Shown here: positions 55,631 to 63,665 of the stretch, piece after piece
Numbering within the stretch: the first letter of the stretch is position 1
Layout of the letters: each line of letters begins with the position of its first letter
Assembly: GCF_007673235.1 (NCBI RefSeq)
Contig: NZ_VDZH01000006.1
Coordinates: 1-64,000 of the forward strand
Source: Curtobacterium pusillum
Lineage (GTDB): Bacteria; Actinomycetota; Actinomycetes; Actinomycetales; Microbacteriaceae
DNA: 64,000 nucleotides
Direction of reading: 5' to 3'
Program-made: the position numbers and the translations under genes
Notes under the pieces: model-generated
The model's database searches: none
Told to the model about the DNA's origin: nothing
What the model saw: the letters and a program-made list of their open reading frames with translations, nothing else

Positions 55631-57502
55631 ATGCCGACGCCGAACCCCGCCTTCGTCCTGCCTGCCCTCCACACCACACGCCCGGACATCCGTGGCACGT
55701 TCGGGACCGCAGCCTCGACGCACTGGATCGCGACGGCGACGGCCCAGTCCGTGCTCGAACGCGGTGGGAACGCGTTCGACGCAGCGACCGCCGGTGCGTT
55801 CGTGCTCCAGGTCGTCGAGCCGCACCTGAACGGGCCCGGCGGCGACCTCACCGCGATCTTCGCCACAGCGACCAACCCGACCCCGACGGTCCTCGTCGGC
55901 CAGGGTCCGGCTCCGGAGGGCGCGACGCCGGAGCACTACCGCGCCGAGGGACTCGACCTCGTCCCCGGGTCAGGCGCCCTCGCCGCCGCCGTCCCTGGTG
56001 CCGTCGACGCGTGGTTGCTGCTCCTCCGGGACCACGGCACGTGGGAGCTCGCCGACGTCCTCGCAGCGGCTGTCGGCTACGCCCGCGACGGCCACCCCGT
56101 CACACCGGCGGTGGTCCGCACCATCACCACCGTGCGGGGCCTCTTCGAGGAGCACTGGCCCACCTCCGCCACGCAGTGGCTGCCTGGAGGCACGGTGCCG
56201 GCCCCAGGGGACCTGGTGCGCAACGAGGCGCTCGCCTCGGTGTTCGAGCGGCTCGTCGCCGCCGGCGACGGCGCGGGCAGCCGGTCCGCCCGCATCGACG
56301 CGGCACGCACCGAGTGGGCGGAGGGTTTCGTGGCAGAAGCCATCGACCGCTTCGTCCGCACGCCCCACCGACACTCGTCGGGCAGCGACCACGCCGGGGT
56401 GATCCGAGCCTCCGACCTCGCGGCGTTCCGGGCCTCGTACGAGCCCGCGACGACCGCGGAGTTCCGCGGGTGCACGATCGCGAAGACCGGACCGTGGGGC
56501 CAGGGTCCGGCGCTGCTGCAGACCCTCCGATTGCTCGAACCGTTCGACGACGCGCTGCTCGACCCGTCGACCGAGGTCGGCGCGCACATGATCGCCGAGG
56601 CGCAGAAGCTCGCCCTGGCCGACCGCGAGGCGTTCTACGGCGACGGCGACGTCCCGCTCGACGTGCTGCTGTCCGACGCCTACACCGACGAACGCCGCGC
56701 GCTGATCAGCGACCGCGCCTCGGCCGAACTGCGCCCGGGTTCCGTCGACGGCGTCGTGCACGCGATCCCACCGGTCCGGACGCTGGCCGAGGCCGAGCGC
56801 GTCGGCACGGTCGCAGCGCAGGGAGTCGGCGAGCCGACCGTCCGGGTCGAGGCATCGACAGCCACGCCCGTCGAGGACCGCGGTGAGCCCTTCGTCGCAC
56901 CCGACGGCGAGACCCGCGGTGACACGGTCCACATCGACGTCGTGGACCGCTGGGGCAACATCGTCAGCGCGACCCCGTCGGGCGGCTGGCTGCAGTCGTC
57001 CCCGACGATCCCGGAGCTCGGGTTCTGCCTCGGTACCCGCCTGCAGATGACCTGGCTCGAGGAGGGCACCGCCTCGACCCTCCGCCCCGGCGAACGCCCC
57101 CGCACGACCCTGACCCCGACGATCGTCCTGCGTGACGGCGCTCCGGTGCTGGCGCTCGGCTCACCGGGCGGTGACCAGCAGGACCAGTGGCAGCTGCTGT
57201 TCCTGCTGCGGTGGATCGTCGGCGGGTACTCCCCGCAGCAGGCGATCGACGCCCCGGCGATGCACACGACGTCGTTCCCGGGGTCGTTCTGGCCGCGCAC
57301 GTGGGAGCCCGCGGGACTCGTGGTCGAGGACCGCCTCGGCGACGAGGTCATCGCTGGACTCGAGGCCCGCGGCCACGTCGTCACCCGCGCCGGCGACTGG
57401 GCACTCGGCCGGCTGACGTGCGTGACGCGTGACCCGGCGACCGGGGTCCTCGGTGCCGCGGCGAACTCGCGCGGCGCGCAGGGCTACGCGGCCGGACGCT
57501 GA
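55631..57502 (+). CDS. ggt: Gamma-glutamyltransferase family protein
   Basis: A 623-residue N-terminal-nucleophile hydrolase that cleaves gamma-glutamyl amides and is autoprocessed into two chains. The nucleophile Thr lies in GDTVHIDVVDRWGN, about residue 432; the C-terminal half holds SPGGDQQDQWQ and the substrate-binding SATPSGGW. A typical start segment with ASTHWIATATAQSVLERGGNAFDAA is present. It differs from E. coli Ggt in lacking a signal peptide, as do other YwrD-like actinobacterial members. GGATGGAGG directly before ATG 55631 supports the start. The activity could be glutathione-like, mycothiol-related or cephalosporin-acylase-like. Confidence 0.88.
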   Translation: MPTPNPAFVLPALHTTRPDIRGTFGTAASTHWIATATAQSVLERGGNAFDAATAGAFVLQVVEPHLNGPGGDLTAIFATATNPTPTVLVGQGPAPEGATPEHYRAEGLDLVPGSGALAAAVPGAVDAWLLLLRDHGTWELADVLAAAVGYARDGHPVTPAVVRTITTVRGLFEEHWPTSATQWLPGGTVPAPGDLVRNEALASVFERLVAAGDGAGSRSARIDAARTEWAEGFVAEAIDRFVRTPHRHSSGSDHAGVIRASDLAAFRASYEPATTAEFRGCTIAKTGPWGQGPALLQTLRLLEPFDDALLDPSTEVGAHMIAEAQKLALADREAFYGDGDVPLDVLLSDAYTDERRALISDRASAELRPGSVDGVVHAIPPVRTLAEAERVGTVAAQGVGEPTVRVEASTATPVEDRGEPFVAPDGETRGDTVHIDVVDRWGNIVSATPSGGWLQSSPTIPELGFCLGTRLQMTWLEEGTASTLRPGERPRTTLTPTIVLRDGAPVLALGSPGGDQQDQWQLLFLLRWIVGGYSPQQAIDAPAMHTTSFPGSFWPRTWEPAGLVVEDRLGDEVIAGLEARGHVVTRAGDWALGRLTCVTRDPATGVLGAAANSRGAQGYAAGR

Positions 57503-57846
57503 CGCCGCACGGCCCGGACCCACCGCACGAGGTTCACGACCGGGTACGCCAGCGTCAGCAGCGCGACCACTGCCATCCCCAGCGCGGCGACCCAGGCGGG
57601 TTCGGGCCGCACCATGATCAGGACGATCTGCACGACGGCGTTGACGCCGACCGCGGCCAGCACGACGGACGCGAGGATGCGCCACACCAGGCCGGAACGC
57701 GTCATCGGCGCTTCGGCGTCGGCGCCGTGGTCCGGCGGCGCGTAGGCGAACCCGACGCTGCCGGGCGCCGCGTTCGCGATGCTCATGCGGGTCGTCGCCT
57801 CGTCGTCGAGACGCGGGGCCCGGTATCGCTGCGGCTCGTCCGGCAC
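57484..57846 (-). CDS. Small two-helix membrane protein (copy 1)
   Basis: A 120-residue protein starting at GTG 57846 (MPDEPQRYRAPRLDD). The N-terminal 50 residues are polar; two membrane helices follow (LVWRILASVVLAAVGVNAVVQIVLIM and WVAALGMAVVALLTLAYPVVNLV) and then WVRAVRRQ. It is a paralogue of the next gene upstream: SGLVWRILASVVLAAVGVNAVV against AGLVWRIVASLVLAAIGINAIV. The start at 57846 gives equal lengths for both; ATG 57786 would shorten it. The end overlaps the ggt gene (plus strand) by 19 bases. Confidence 0.75.
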   Translation of the reverse strand: MPDEPQRYRAPRLDDEATTRMSIANAAPGSVGFAYAPPDHGADAEAPMTRSGLVWRILASVVLAAVGVNAVVQIVLIMVRPEPAWVAALGMAVVALLTLAYPVVNLVRWVRAVRRQRPAA

Positions 57847-57851
57847 GGTGA

Positions 57852-58202
57852 CTACCGCTTCGCCCGGACCCACCGCACGACGTTCACGATCGGGTAGGCG
57901 AGGGCCAGCCCGGCGAGGACGAGCAGTGCGAGAGCCCCGACCCAGGCGCCGCTCGCTCCGTCGACGTTGGCGGTCTGCCACAGCGGGACGGAGCGCACGA
58001 TCGCGTTGATCCCGATGGCCGCCAGCACGAGCGAGGCGACGATCCGCCAGACGAGTCCGGCCCGGCTGACCGGGACGGCTTCGGCCGCTCCGGCACCAGC
58101 GGTCGGAGCGTCGTACGTGAACCCCATCGTGAGCTGACCGCCGTCGCCGTCCGCCGTCCGCGGTCGAGCAACCGCTGCTGAGTAGTCCGGATTCTTCGAC
58201 AT
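57852..58202 (-). CDS. Small two-helix membrane protein (copy 2)
   Basis: A 116-residue paralogue of the gene at 57484-57846, five bases upstream of it. After a polar N-terminus (MSKNPDYSAAVARPRTADGD) it has the same two helices (LVWRIVASLVLAAIGINAIV, and WVGALALLVLAGLALAYPIVNVV) and ends RWVRAKR. It looks like a tandem duplication followed by divergence. The function is unknown. Confidence 0.78.
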   Translation of the reverse strand: MSKNPDYSAAVARPRTADGDGGQLTMGFTYDAPTAGAGAAEAVPVSRAGLVWRIVASLVLAAIGINAIVRSVPLWQTANVDGASGAWVGALALLVLAGLALAYPIVNVVRWVRAKR

Positions 58203-58289
58203 GATCGGCTCCCACCCCGGCGCGCCCCTCGCGCCGTTCCCCCACGATACCGAGGCGCTCGCCGGACGGCGGGAACCGTTACCGGATCG

Positions 58290-59342
58290 TCAGACGGCAG
58301 CAGCGGAGGGCACGACGACCGCGCGGCCCGAGAGCTCGCCGGCCTCGAGCTTTCGGTAGGCCTCGAGCGCGTCGTCCAGCGTGTACCGCTCGACGTCCGG
58401 GACGATCTGCCCGGCACGGTACATGGCGACGACCTCGTGCAGGTCCTCGATGGTGCCCCAGTACGTGTTCGTGATCGTCGACTCGTACGGCGTCGCGAAG
58501 AAGTTCCACTCGGTGGTGCCGCCCGCGATCCCGACGACCGTGAAGCGCCCGCCGATCGCCATCGACGCCTGGGCGGTCGTGATGGTCGGGGTGGCACCGA
58601 CGAAGTCGAACGCCGCATCCACCCCGCGACCGCCGGTGATCTCGCGGATCGCGGCGACCTGGTCGGGCCCGCCCGGCACGGTGATCGCGCCACGGGCAGC
58701 CGCACGGTCCATGGCGTCCTGCTTCATGTCCGTGGCGATGACGGTGGCGCCCGTCAGCGCGGTGAGGATCTGCACCGCGATCTGCCCGAGTCCACCGAGT
58801 CCGACGACGAGGGCGTACTTGCCGCCGCCGGCCAGGTTCGGCAGGGAGTTCTTGATCGCGTGGTACGGCGTGAGGGCCGCGTCGCTGAGGGGTGCGGCGG
58901 CGACGGGGTCGGCGTCGCCGAGCGGCACGAGGTTCCGGGCCGGGACGGTGACGTACTCGGCCATGCCGCCGTCACGCCCGAGGCCGATGCCCATGTACGG
59001 GTTCGTGGCGGCGTTCTCGCAGTAGGTGTCCTGCCCCTTCGAGCAGTACGAGCAGTGCCCGCAGCCGACCGGTCCGTAGACGAGGTAGGCGTCACCGACG
59101 GTGAAGCCCGAGACGCCGTCGCCGAGTTCCTCGACCCAGCCGGAGTTCTCGTGACCGAGTACGAACGCGGGTGCCTGGGCGCCAGGCTGTCCCTCCTGGA
59201 ACTCGCGGTACACGGCGACGTCCGAGTGGCAGGCACCGGCGCCGGCGACCTTGAGCAGCACCTCCCCCGGGCCCGGAGTGGGCTTCGGGACCTCCGTGAG
59301 GGACGGGAAGGTCTGGTACTGCTCGAACACGACGGCGCGCAT
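58290..59342 (-). CDS. NAD(P)-dependent alcohol dehydrogenase (Zn)
   Basis: A 350-residue medium-chain alcohol dehydrogenase. The catalytic zinc ligands are in GAGACHSDVAVY (Cys38) and LGHENSGWVEELG (His/Glu about 62); the structural zinc Cys are CGHCSYCSKGQDTYC. The NAD motif is VVGLGGLGQIAVQIL. It is close to the adhP-like/AdhA type with broad alcohol and aldehyde use. AAAGGAG lies seven bases before ATG 59342. It diverges from OsmC; palindromes at 59370 and 59429 are between them. Confidence 0.92.
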   Translation of the reverse strand: MRAVVFEQYQTFPSLTEVPKPTPGPGEVLLKVAGAGACHSDVAVYREFQEGQPGAQAPAFVLGHENSGWVEELGDGVSGFTVGDAYLVYGPVGCGHCSYCSKGQDTYCENAATNPYMGIGLGRDGGMAEYVTVPARNLVPLGDADPVAAAPLSDAALTPYHAIKNSLPNLAGGGKYALVVGLGGLGQIAVQILTALTGATVIATDMKQDAMDRAAARGAITVPGGPDQVAAIREITGGRGVDAAFDFVGATPTITTAQASMAIGGRFTVVGIAGGTTEWNFFATPYESTITNTYWGTIEDLHEVVAMYRAGQIVPDVERYTLDDALEAYRKLEAGELSGRAVVVPSAAAV

Positions 59343-59369
59343 GGGGACTCCTTTGAACACCCCCAAATC

Positions 59370-59384
59370 TACACCTGTCGTGTA
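59370..59384. promoter_or_regulatory. Palindromic operator before the ADH
   Basis: TACAC-CTGTC-GTGTA is an exact inverted repeat 27 bases upstream of the alcohol dehydrogenase start. It overlaps an AT-rich stretch (ATTTACAC) that is the likely promoter. The regulator is not encoded nearby. Confidence 0.6.
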
Positions 59385-59428
59385 AATCACCGATCACGGA
59401 ACCTGCGTCTTCCCCGTGAGCCGGTTGC

Positions 59429-59444
59429 GAGAACGATCGTTCTC
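59429..59444. promoter_or_regulatory. Perfect 16-base palindrome before osmC
   Basis: GAGAACGATCGTTCTC is perfectly self-complementary and 59 bases before the OsmC start. TTGACT follows at 59449-59454 and suits a -35 box, so this is probably an operator controlling the OsmC promoter. Confidence 0.6.
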
Positions 59445-59503
59445 CGCTTGACTCGGCAGCGACGGTCCCGTTCGGGACCACTCCCCACACGAAAGGAGCG
59501 GCC

Positions 59504-59944
59504 ATGCCCACGCGCACCGCACGCACCGCCTGGAACGGCGGCCTGAACGACGGCTCCGGCCAGGTCGAACTCTCCAGCTCCAAGGTCGGCACGTACGACG
59601 TCTCGTTCCCGAAGCGCGCCGCCGAGGACGCCGACGGCACCACCAGCCCCGAGGAACTCATCGCCGCGGCGCACTCCGCCTGCTACGCCATGCAGTTCTC
59701 CGCGATCCTCGGCGAGGCCGGCGGCACGGTCGAGGCACTCGACGTCAAGGCCGACGTCTCGCTCGGCCCGGACAGCGCCGGCGGCTTCAAGCTCACCGGC
59801 ATCGTCCTCACCGTCAGCGGCGAGGTCTCCGGCATCGACGAGGCGGCCTTCCTCAAGGCAGCCGACGACGCCAAGGCGACGTGCCCCGTCAGCAAGGCGC
59901 TGACCGGGGTCGACATCACGCTGCACGCGACGCTCGAGCAGTAG
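59504..59944 (+). CDS. OsmC-family peroxiredoxin
   Basis: A 146-residue organic hydroperoxide reductase. The two active Cys residues are in AHSACYAMQF (about Cys58) and KATCPVSKAL (about Cys125), and the helix ELIAAAHSACYA is typical of the OsmC/Ohr fold. GAAAGGAGCG is placed well before ATG 59504. It diverges from the alcohol dehydrogenase and is followed by a 50-base perfect palindrome. A perfect palindrome 60 bases upstream is a probable operator, e.g. of an OhrR-like regulator that is not in this window. Confidence 0.93.
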   Translation: MPTRTARTAWNGGLNDGSGQVELSSSKVGTYDVSFPKRAAEDADGTTSPEELIAAAHSACYAMQFSAILGEAGGTVEALDVKADVSLGPDSAGGFKLTGIVLTVSGEVSGIDEAAFLKAADDAKATCPVSKALTGVDITLHATLEQ

Positions 59945-59955
59945 TCAGCACCACC

Positions 59956-60005
59956 GGACGGACGGGAGGCGCGGTGCCAGCTGGCACCGCGCCTCCCGTC
60001 CGTCC
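59956..60005. terminator. Terminator after osmC, 50-base perfect palindrome
   Basis: The 25 bases 59956-59980 are exactly complementary to 59981-60005 with no spacer. The core GGAGGCGCGGTGCCAG equals that at 32683-32714. It lies after osmC and before the thrE-like gene, both on the plus strand. Confidence 0.75.
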
Positions 60006-60043
60006 ACCGGTCACGTGGAGAACGTGACTGGCACCATGGCGGG

Positions 60044-61552
60044 ATGGCCGAGCAGTCCGTCCCCGGTGCCCCGAGACCCGGGCGCCTCCCCCGGCCGCGA
60101 GTCCGGAGCCTGGCGCAGCACGACATCCGCGATGCCCGCGCCCGGCTGCGCGGCACGATCTACGAGGACGTCACGCCGGACACCCGACCGCGCGAGCAGT
60201 ACTCCCCCGTGCAGATCGTCGACTTCTGCCTCGACCTCGCCGAGGTGATGCTCGCCTCCGGTGCCGACACCCGCAGCGTCGAGACGGCCGTCGTGGCGGT
60301 CTCGACGAAGTGGAACCTCGCGCCCCTCGACCTCGACTTCTCCGGCAGCTCGGTGACGATCCAGTACGCCCCGGCGGACACCCCGCCGCTCGTGAAGGTC
60401 CGCACCGTGCAGTCCGACGGCTCCGACCTGGACCGGCTGGCACGGGCGAACCAGATCGTCGACGACCTCGTGCACGACGAGCGCGACATGACCTCGGCCG
60501 TGAACGCCCTCGTCGCGGTGCTCCGCCTGCCGCCACGGTGGCCACGGTGGCTGGCCGACGTGGGGCTGTCGATCCTCGGCATCTCGATCTCGATGCAGGC
60601 CGGTGGCGGCTGGCGAGCGGGCCTGGGCGCGTTCGTGCTGATGCTCGGGATCATCGTCTCCGGACGGTGGCTGACCGGTCGGGGGTTCCCGCAGTTCTTC
60701 GTGTCCGGGGCGCAGGGTGCGGTGGCGTCGGCGATCGGCACCCTCGCGATCTGGGCCGGCGTGCTGCACCCCGGCCAGGCCGCGACGATGGTGGCGGCGC
60801 TCGTGGTGCTCCTGCTCCCGCACCCGTCACTCGTCACGTGGGCGCAGGACGCGATCTCCGGGTTCCGGGCGATGGCCGTCGCCCGGGCGTTCTACATCGG
60901 GCTGATCATCGCGGCGATCGTGGTCGGGGTGCCGGCCGGCATCGCCGTGACGAAGTGGCTGCACATCGAGGTCGATCCGTCCGGCATCGTCACGCAGACC
61001 CTGCCGCTCTGGGCGTCCCTCGCGCTGACCGTGGTGTCGGCGGCGGCGAACTGCTTCGTGCAGCAGGCCAGTGCCCGCGTGATCCCGGTCGCCGTGGTGT
61101 TCTCGGTCGCGGCCGGCGCGGCGCTCCGGGGCCTGCGTGACCTCGGCATCCCGCTGCTCGGCGCCACGTTCCTCGCGGCCGTGCTCCTCGGCGTGCTGTC
61201 GACCATCGCCGCAGCCCGGATGCGGACGGCGGTCGCGGCCATCGCGGTCCCGGCGTTCTGCGGGGCCCTGCTGCCCGGTGTCGCCGTGTCCAACGCGCTG
61301 CTGAACTTCATGTCCGGGTCGTCGAGCGCCGCCCTGGACTTCGTCGCCGCGGTGTCGGTGGCCCTGGCGATCGGCGCCGGGCTCGTGCTCGGCGGACTCG
61401 TCGCGACACCCGGTGCTCGACGGGCGCTGCGCCGCGCACGGAGGGTCGTCGTGCACTCGGTCCACAACGACACGACCGCGCTGCGGGTCATCCGCGACTC
61501 GGGCTACGACCCTGGCGACGGATCGGTGCCACGCGGCCCGCGACCGCGCTGA
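60044..61552 (+). CDS. thrE: ThrE-family threonine/serine exporter
   Basis: A 502-residue inner membrane protein of the ThrE family, which exports threonine and serine with the proton gradient. The N-terminal half is soluble: FCLDLAEVMLASGADTRSVE and the strand VVAVSTKWNLAPLDLDFSGSSVTI are the DUF1212 signature. It is followed by about 10 helices, from WLADVGLSILGISISMQAG onward, matching the ThrE fold. The actinobacterial members, including C. glutamicum ThrE, are one fused chain. It starts at ATG 60044 after the long palindrome. The basic C-terminus is cytoplasmic. Confidence 0.9.
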   Translation: MAEQSVPGAPRPGRLPRPRVRSLAQHDIRDARARLRGTIYEDVTPDTRPREQYSPVQIVDFCLDLAEVMLASGADTRSVETAVVAVSTKWNLAPLDLDFSGSSVTIQYAPADTPPLVKVRTVQSDGSDLDRLARANQIVDDLVHDERDMTSAVNALVAVLRLPPRWPRWLADVGLSILGISISMQAGGGWRAGLGAFVLMLGIIVSGRWLTGRGFPQFFVSGAQGAVASAIGTLAIWAGVLHPGQAATMVAALVVLLLPHPSLVTWAQDAISGFRAMAVARAFYIGLIIAAIVVGVPAGIAVTKWLHIEVDPSGIVTQTLPLWASLALTVVSAAANCFVQQASARVIPVAVVFSVAAGAALRGLRDLGIPLLGATFLAAVLLGVLSTIAAARMRTAVAAIAVPAFCGALLPGVAVSNALLNFMSGSSSAALDFVAAVSVALAIGAGLVLGGLVATPGARRALRRARRVVVHSVHNDTTALRVIRDSGYDPGDGSVPRGPRPR

Positions 61553-61562
61553 CGACCGGCCC

Positions 61563-62237
61563 TCAGAGCTCCCAGCCGCCGTCGCTCCACGTCGACAGCC
61601 GACGTGCGGCCTGCGGTTCGTATCGCTCCATCCAGCCGCGCTCGAGCCGGGCGACGGCACGGTCGAACGCCGGGACGAGGTCGAGGTCCGACCGCAGGAG
61701 CGCCTGCAGCTGCAGCCCCTCGTACAGGGCGATGAGCTGCTCCGCTCCGCGACGGGGGTCCATCGTGTGCGGTGCGCGGCCCACGGCGATGTCGTGCTCG
61801 AGCCCGCGCTTGATCTGCGCGTAGAAGAGCTGGTACCGCGACCGCAGGTACGTGGCCATCGGGTGCTGCGGGTTCCCGGCGACGGAGAGCAGCGCCACGA
61901 GCAGCCGCATGAGCGCCGGGTCCTCGGCGTTCGAGGCGACGATGCCGCGGAGGAGCTGGACGGTGGACCCGTCGCCGACCTCGCGCGTGACCTCGTCCAT
62001 CCGACCGCCGTTCCACCGGTCGACCGCGGCGAGCACGAGCCCGTCCCACGAGGGGAAGTGCTGCCGGAGCTCGTCGACGGAGATGTCGAGCCGCTCGGCG
62101 ACCTTCGCGGCGTCGGCCTCGTGGAAGGGGACGTCCCGGAGCAGGTCGACGGTCGCACCCACGATCGTGATCCGCAGGTGCAGGGTGGCGGCCGCGGCGG
62201 CTGCCGCCTGCGTGTCCGCGCTGGTGTGTTCGAGCAT
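61563..62237 (-). CDS. TetR-family regulator (degenerate HTH)
   Basis: A 224-residue TetR-like protein. The HTH region DLLRDVPFHEADAAKVAERLDISVDELRQHFPSWDGLVLAAVDRW (about 33-77) follows the TetR pattern with a longer lead helix. The C-terminal ligand domain has LLRGIVASNAEDPALMRLLVALLSVAGNP. GGAGGG eight bases before ATG 62237 confirms the start. It converges with the thrE-like gene and diverges from the small gene at 62406. Confidence 0.82.
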   Translation of the reverse strand: MLEHTSADTQAAAAAAATLHLRITIVGATVDLLRDVPFHEADAAKVAERLDISVDELRQHFPSWDGLVLAAVDRWNGGRMDEVTREVGDGSTVQLLRGIVASNAEDPALMRLLVALLSVAGNPQHPMATYLRSRYQLFYAQIKRGLEHDIAVGRAPHTMDPRRGAEQLIALYEGLQLQALLRSDLDLVPAFDRAVARLERGWMERYEPQAARRLSTWSDGGWEL

Positions 62238-62405
62238 CGTGCCCTCCGTCGGTCCCCGGACGTCCTGTCCGCGTCGCCCACTGGGGGCAGGTCCATCCAA
62301 ACGGAGATCGGGGGACACCAGAATCCCCGGTCCGGGTGTCGGCATGTCGGGGGACAAGACGTCGGTTCGCAGCACGTTCGCGGGGATCCGTGTGACGATG
62401 CCGAC

Positions 62406-62729
62406 ATGACCCCGAACGACCCCACCGCGCAGGGACTGGCGACCATGGCCTCGGCCGGCTTCGAGTTCGGCGGCGATCCCGACCAGGTCGCGCACGACGT
62501 CCGCACGATGTGGGAGCAGCTCGGCCGGCCGGTCGGCGCGTTCGACGCCGCCGCTCGGGCGATCGCCGTCCTGCCGCAGCGTCCGGAGGTCGCGATCGCG
62601 GACCAGGCCCGCCGCCGCGAGTTCGAGCGCGCGGTCGGCATCAACCCCGTCGAGGTCGAGCTCGCCGCGGCACTGTCGGCCCGCGAGCTCCTCGAGCGGA
62701 TGGCGCGCACCTGCACGACCCCGTGCTGA
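62406..62729 (+). CDS. Small hypothetical protein
   Basis: A 107-residue protein with a helical appearance: MTPNDPTAQGLATMASAGFE, then QVAHDVRTMWEQLGRPVG and REFERAVGINPVEVELAAALSARELLERMA, with a pair of Cys close to the end (CTTPC). It may contain a small HTH-like helix set in its second half. It starts at ATG 62406 and diverges from the TetR gene across 168 bases, which hold GGGGGACA-type direct repeats. I do not recognise the family. Confidence 0.6.
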   Translation: MTPNDPTAQGLATMASAGFEFGGDPDQVAHDVRTMWEQLGRPVGAFDAAARAIAVLPQRPEVAIADQARRREFERAVGINPVEVELAAALSARELLERMARTCTTPC

Positions 62730-62736
62730 ACATCTT

Positions 62737-62749
62737 GTATTTCTAATAC
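62737..62749. promoter_or_regulatory. AT-rich palindrome before the 62797 gene
   Basis: GTATT-TCT-AATAC, inside TTGTATTTCTAATACGA, is one of the most AT-rich spots in the window. TAATAC and TACGAT resemble -10 boxes. It is about 48 bases before the start at 62797, so it is a promoter or operator. Confidence 0.55.
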
Positions 62750-62796
62750 GATGCTGTCAGGATGGGTGCGACCCGATCCCTCCCGAGGAGCACCCG

Positions 62797-63558
62797 ATGC
62801 CCGCAGCACGCCGTTTCGTCACCGCCCCGTCGACCGATGCCCGTGACTTCGGTCGCGACGCCCTGATCGAGACCCTGCGCTCGCTCCTGCCGCAGGACGC
62901 ACTCGTCGTCGGCGCCCGTGGTCTCCGCGGGCGCCTCGGCCTCCTGGGCAAGGAGACCGTCGACCTGGCGGACCTGTCGTCCGTCGCCGAACTGGCCGCA
63001 CTCTGGCACCGCGAACACGGCGCGCTGCTCGAGGGTGGGCCGTCCGCACTCGCCGTGAGCATCGGCGCCGACTCCACGGTCGCCACCGAGGCCCTCGCCG
63101 CCGCCACCACCGCCGTCGCCGGTGAGCTCGAACTCGCCTCGATCCGGGTGTTCCAGTTCGCCGAGCGCGATGCCGCCGCCACGAAGCAGCTCGTCCGCGC
63201 CTTCCGTCGCGTCACCGAGATCCCCGTCTCGGTCGTCACCCACACCGACTCGGTCGCGGACACCGTCTCGGCGTTCGCCACGTGCAACCTGGTCGTCACG
63301 CACGACGCCGCGGTCGCCGTGATCGCCACGTCGGTGCACACGCCGGCGGTCTCGCTCGACGACCACACCGACATCACCGAGCTCTACCTGGCGATCCGCA
63401 CCGCGACCGCGGACCCCGAGTCCGCGCGCGTCGACGACCGGGCCGCCCGCGCGCTCGCTCTCGCCCTCGACGCCTGGGCCCGCGGCCGCATGTCGACGGC
63501 GGACCTCCACGCCGCGATCGCCGACCCCACCCGGGTCGACGAACTCGTCGGCGCCTGA
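62797..63558 (+). CDS. Hypothetical protein, alpha/beta fold
   Basis: A 253-residue soluble protein not recognised as a family. It alternates hydrophobic strands and helices: ALVVGARGLRGRLGLLG, LAVSIGADSTVATEALAA, ASIRVFQFAERDAAATKQLVRAF, IPVSVVTHTDSVADTVSAF, NLVVTHDAAVAVIATSVHTPAVSLD. The THTDS and THDAA motifs and the order resemble glycosyltransferase GT-B or pyruvyl-transferase C-terminal halves, but this is weak. GAGGAG lies 7 bases before ATG 62797. It is followed by a 38-base palindrome. Confidence 0.7.
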   Translation: MPAARRFVTAPSTDARDFGRDALIETLRSLLPQDALVVGARGLRGRLGLLGKETVDLADLSSVAELAALWHREHGALLEGGPSALAVSIGADSTVATEALAAATTAVAGELELASIRVFQFAERDAAATKQLVRAFRRVTEIPVSVVTHTDSVADTVSAFATCNLVVTHDAAVAVIATSVHTPAVSLDDHTDITELYLAIRTATADPESARVDDRAARALALALDAWARGRMSTADLHAAIADPTRVDELVGA

Positions 63559-63587
63559 CACCGCCCGGCGCGAGAGACGCCGGACAC

Positions 63588-63625
63588 ACAGCGAGACACC
63601 GCCGGATCCGGCGGTGTCTCGCTGT
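63588..63625. terminator. Bidirectional terminator, 38-base perfect palindrome
   Basis: The 19 bases 63588-63606 are complementary to 63607-63625 without spacer, centred on GGATCC. It stands between the gene at 62797 (plus) and the SDR (minus), which converge. Confidence 0.7.
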
Positions 63626-63665
63626 CGATGCGGCGCCTCGCGCACGATGCGCCCGGCCCGTCGCG

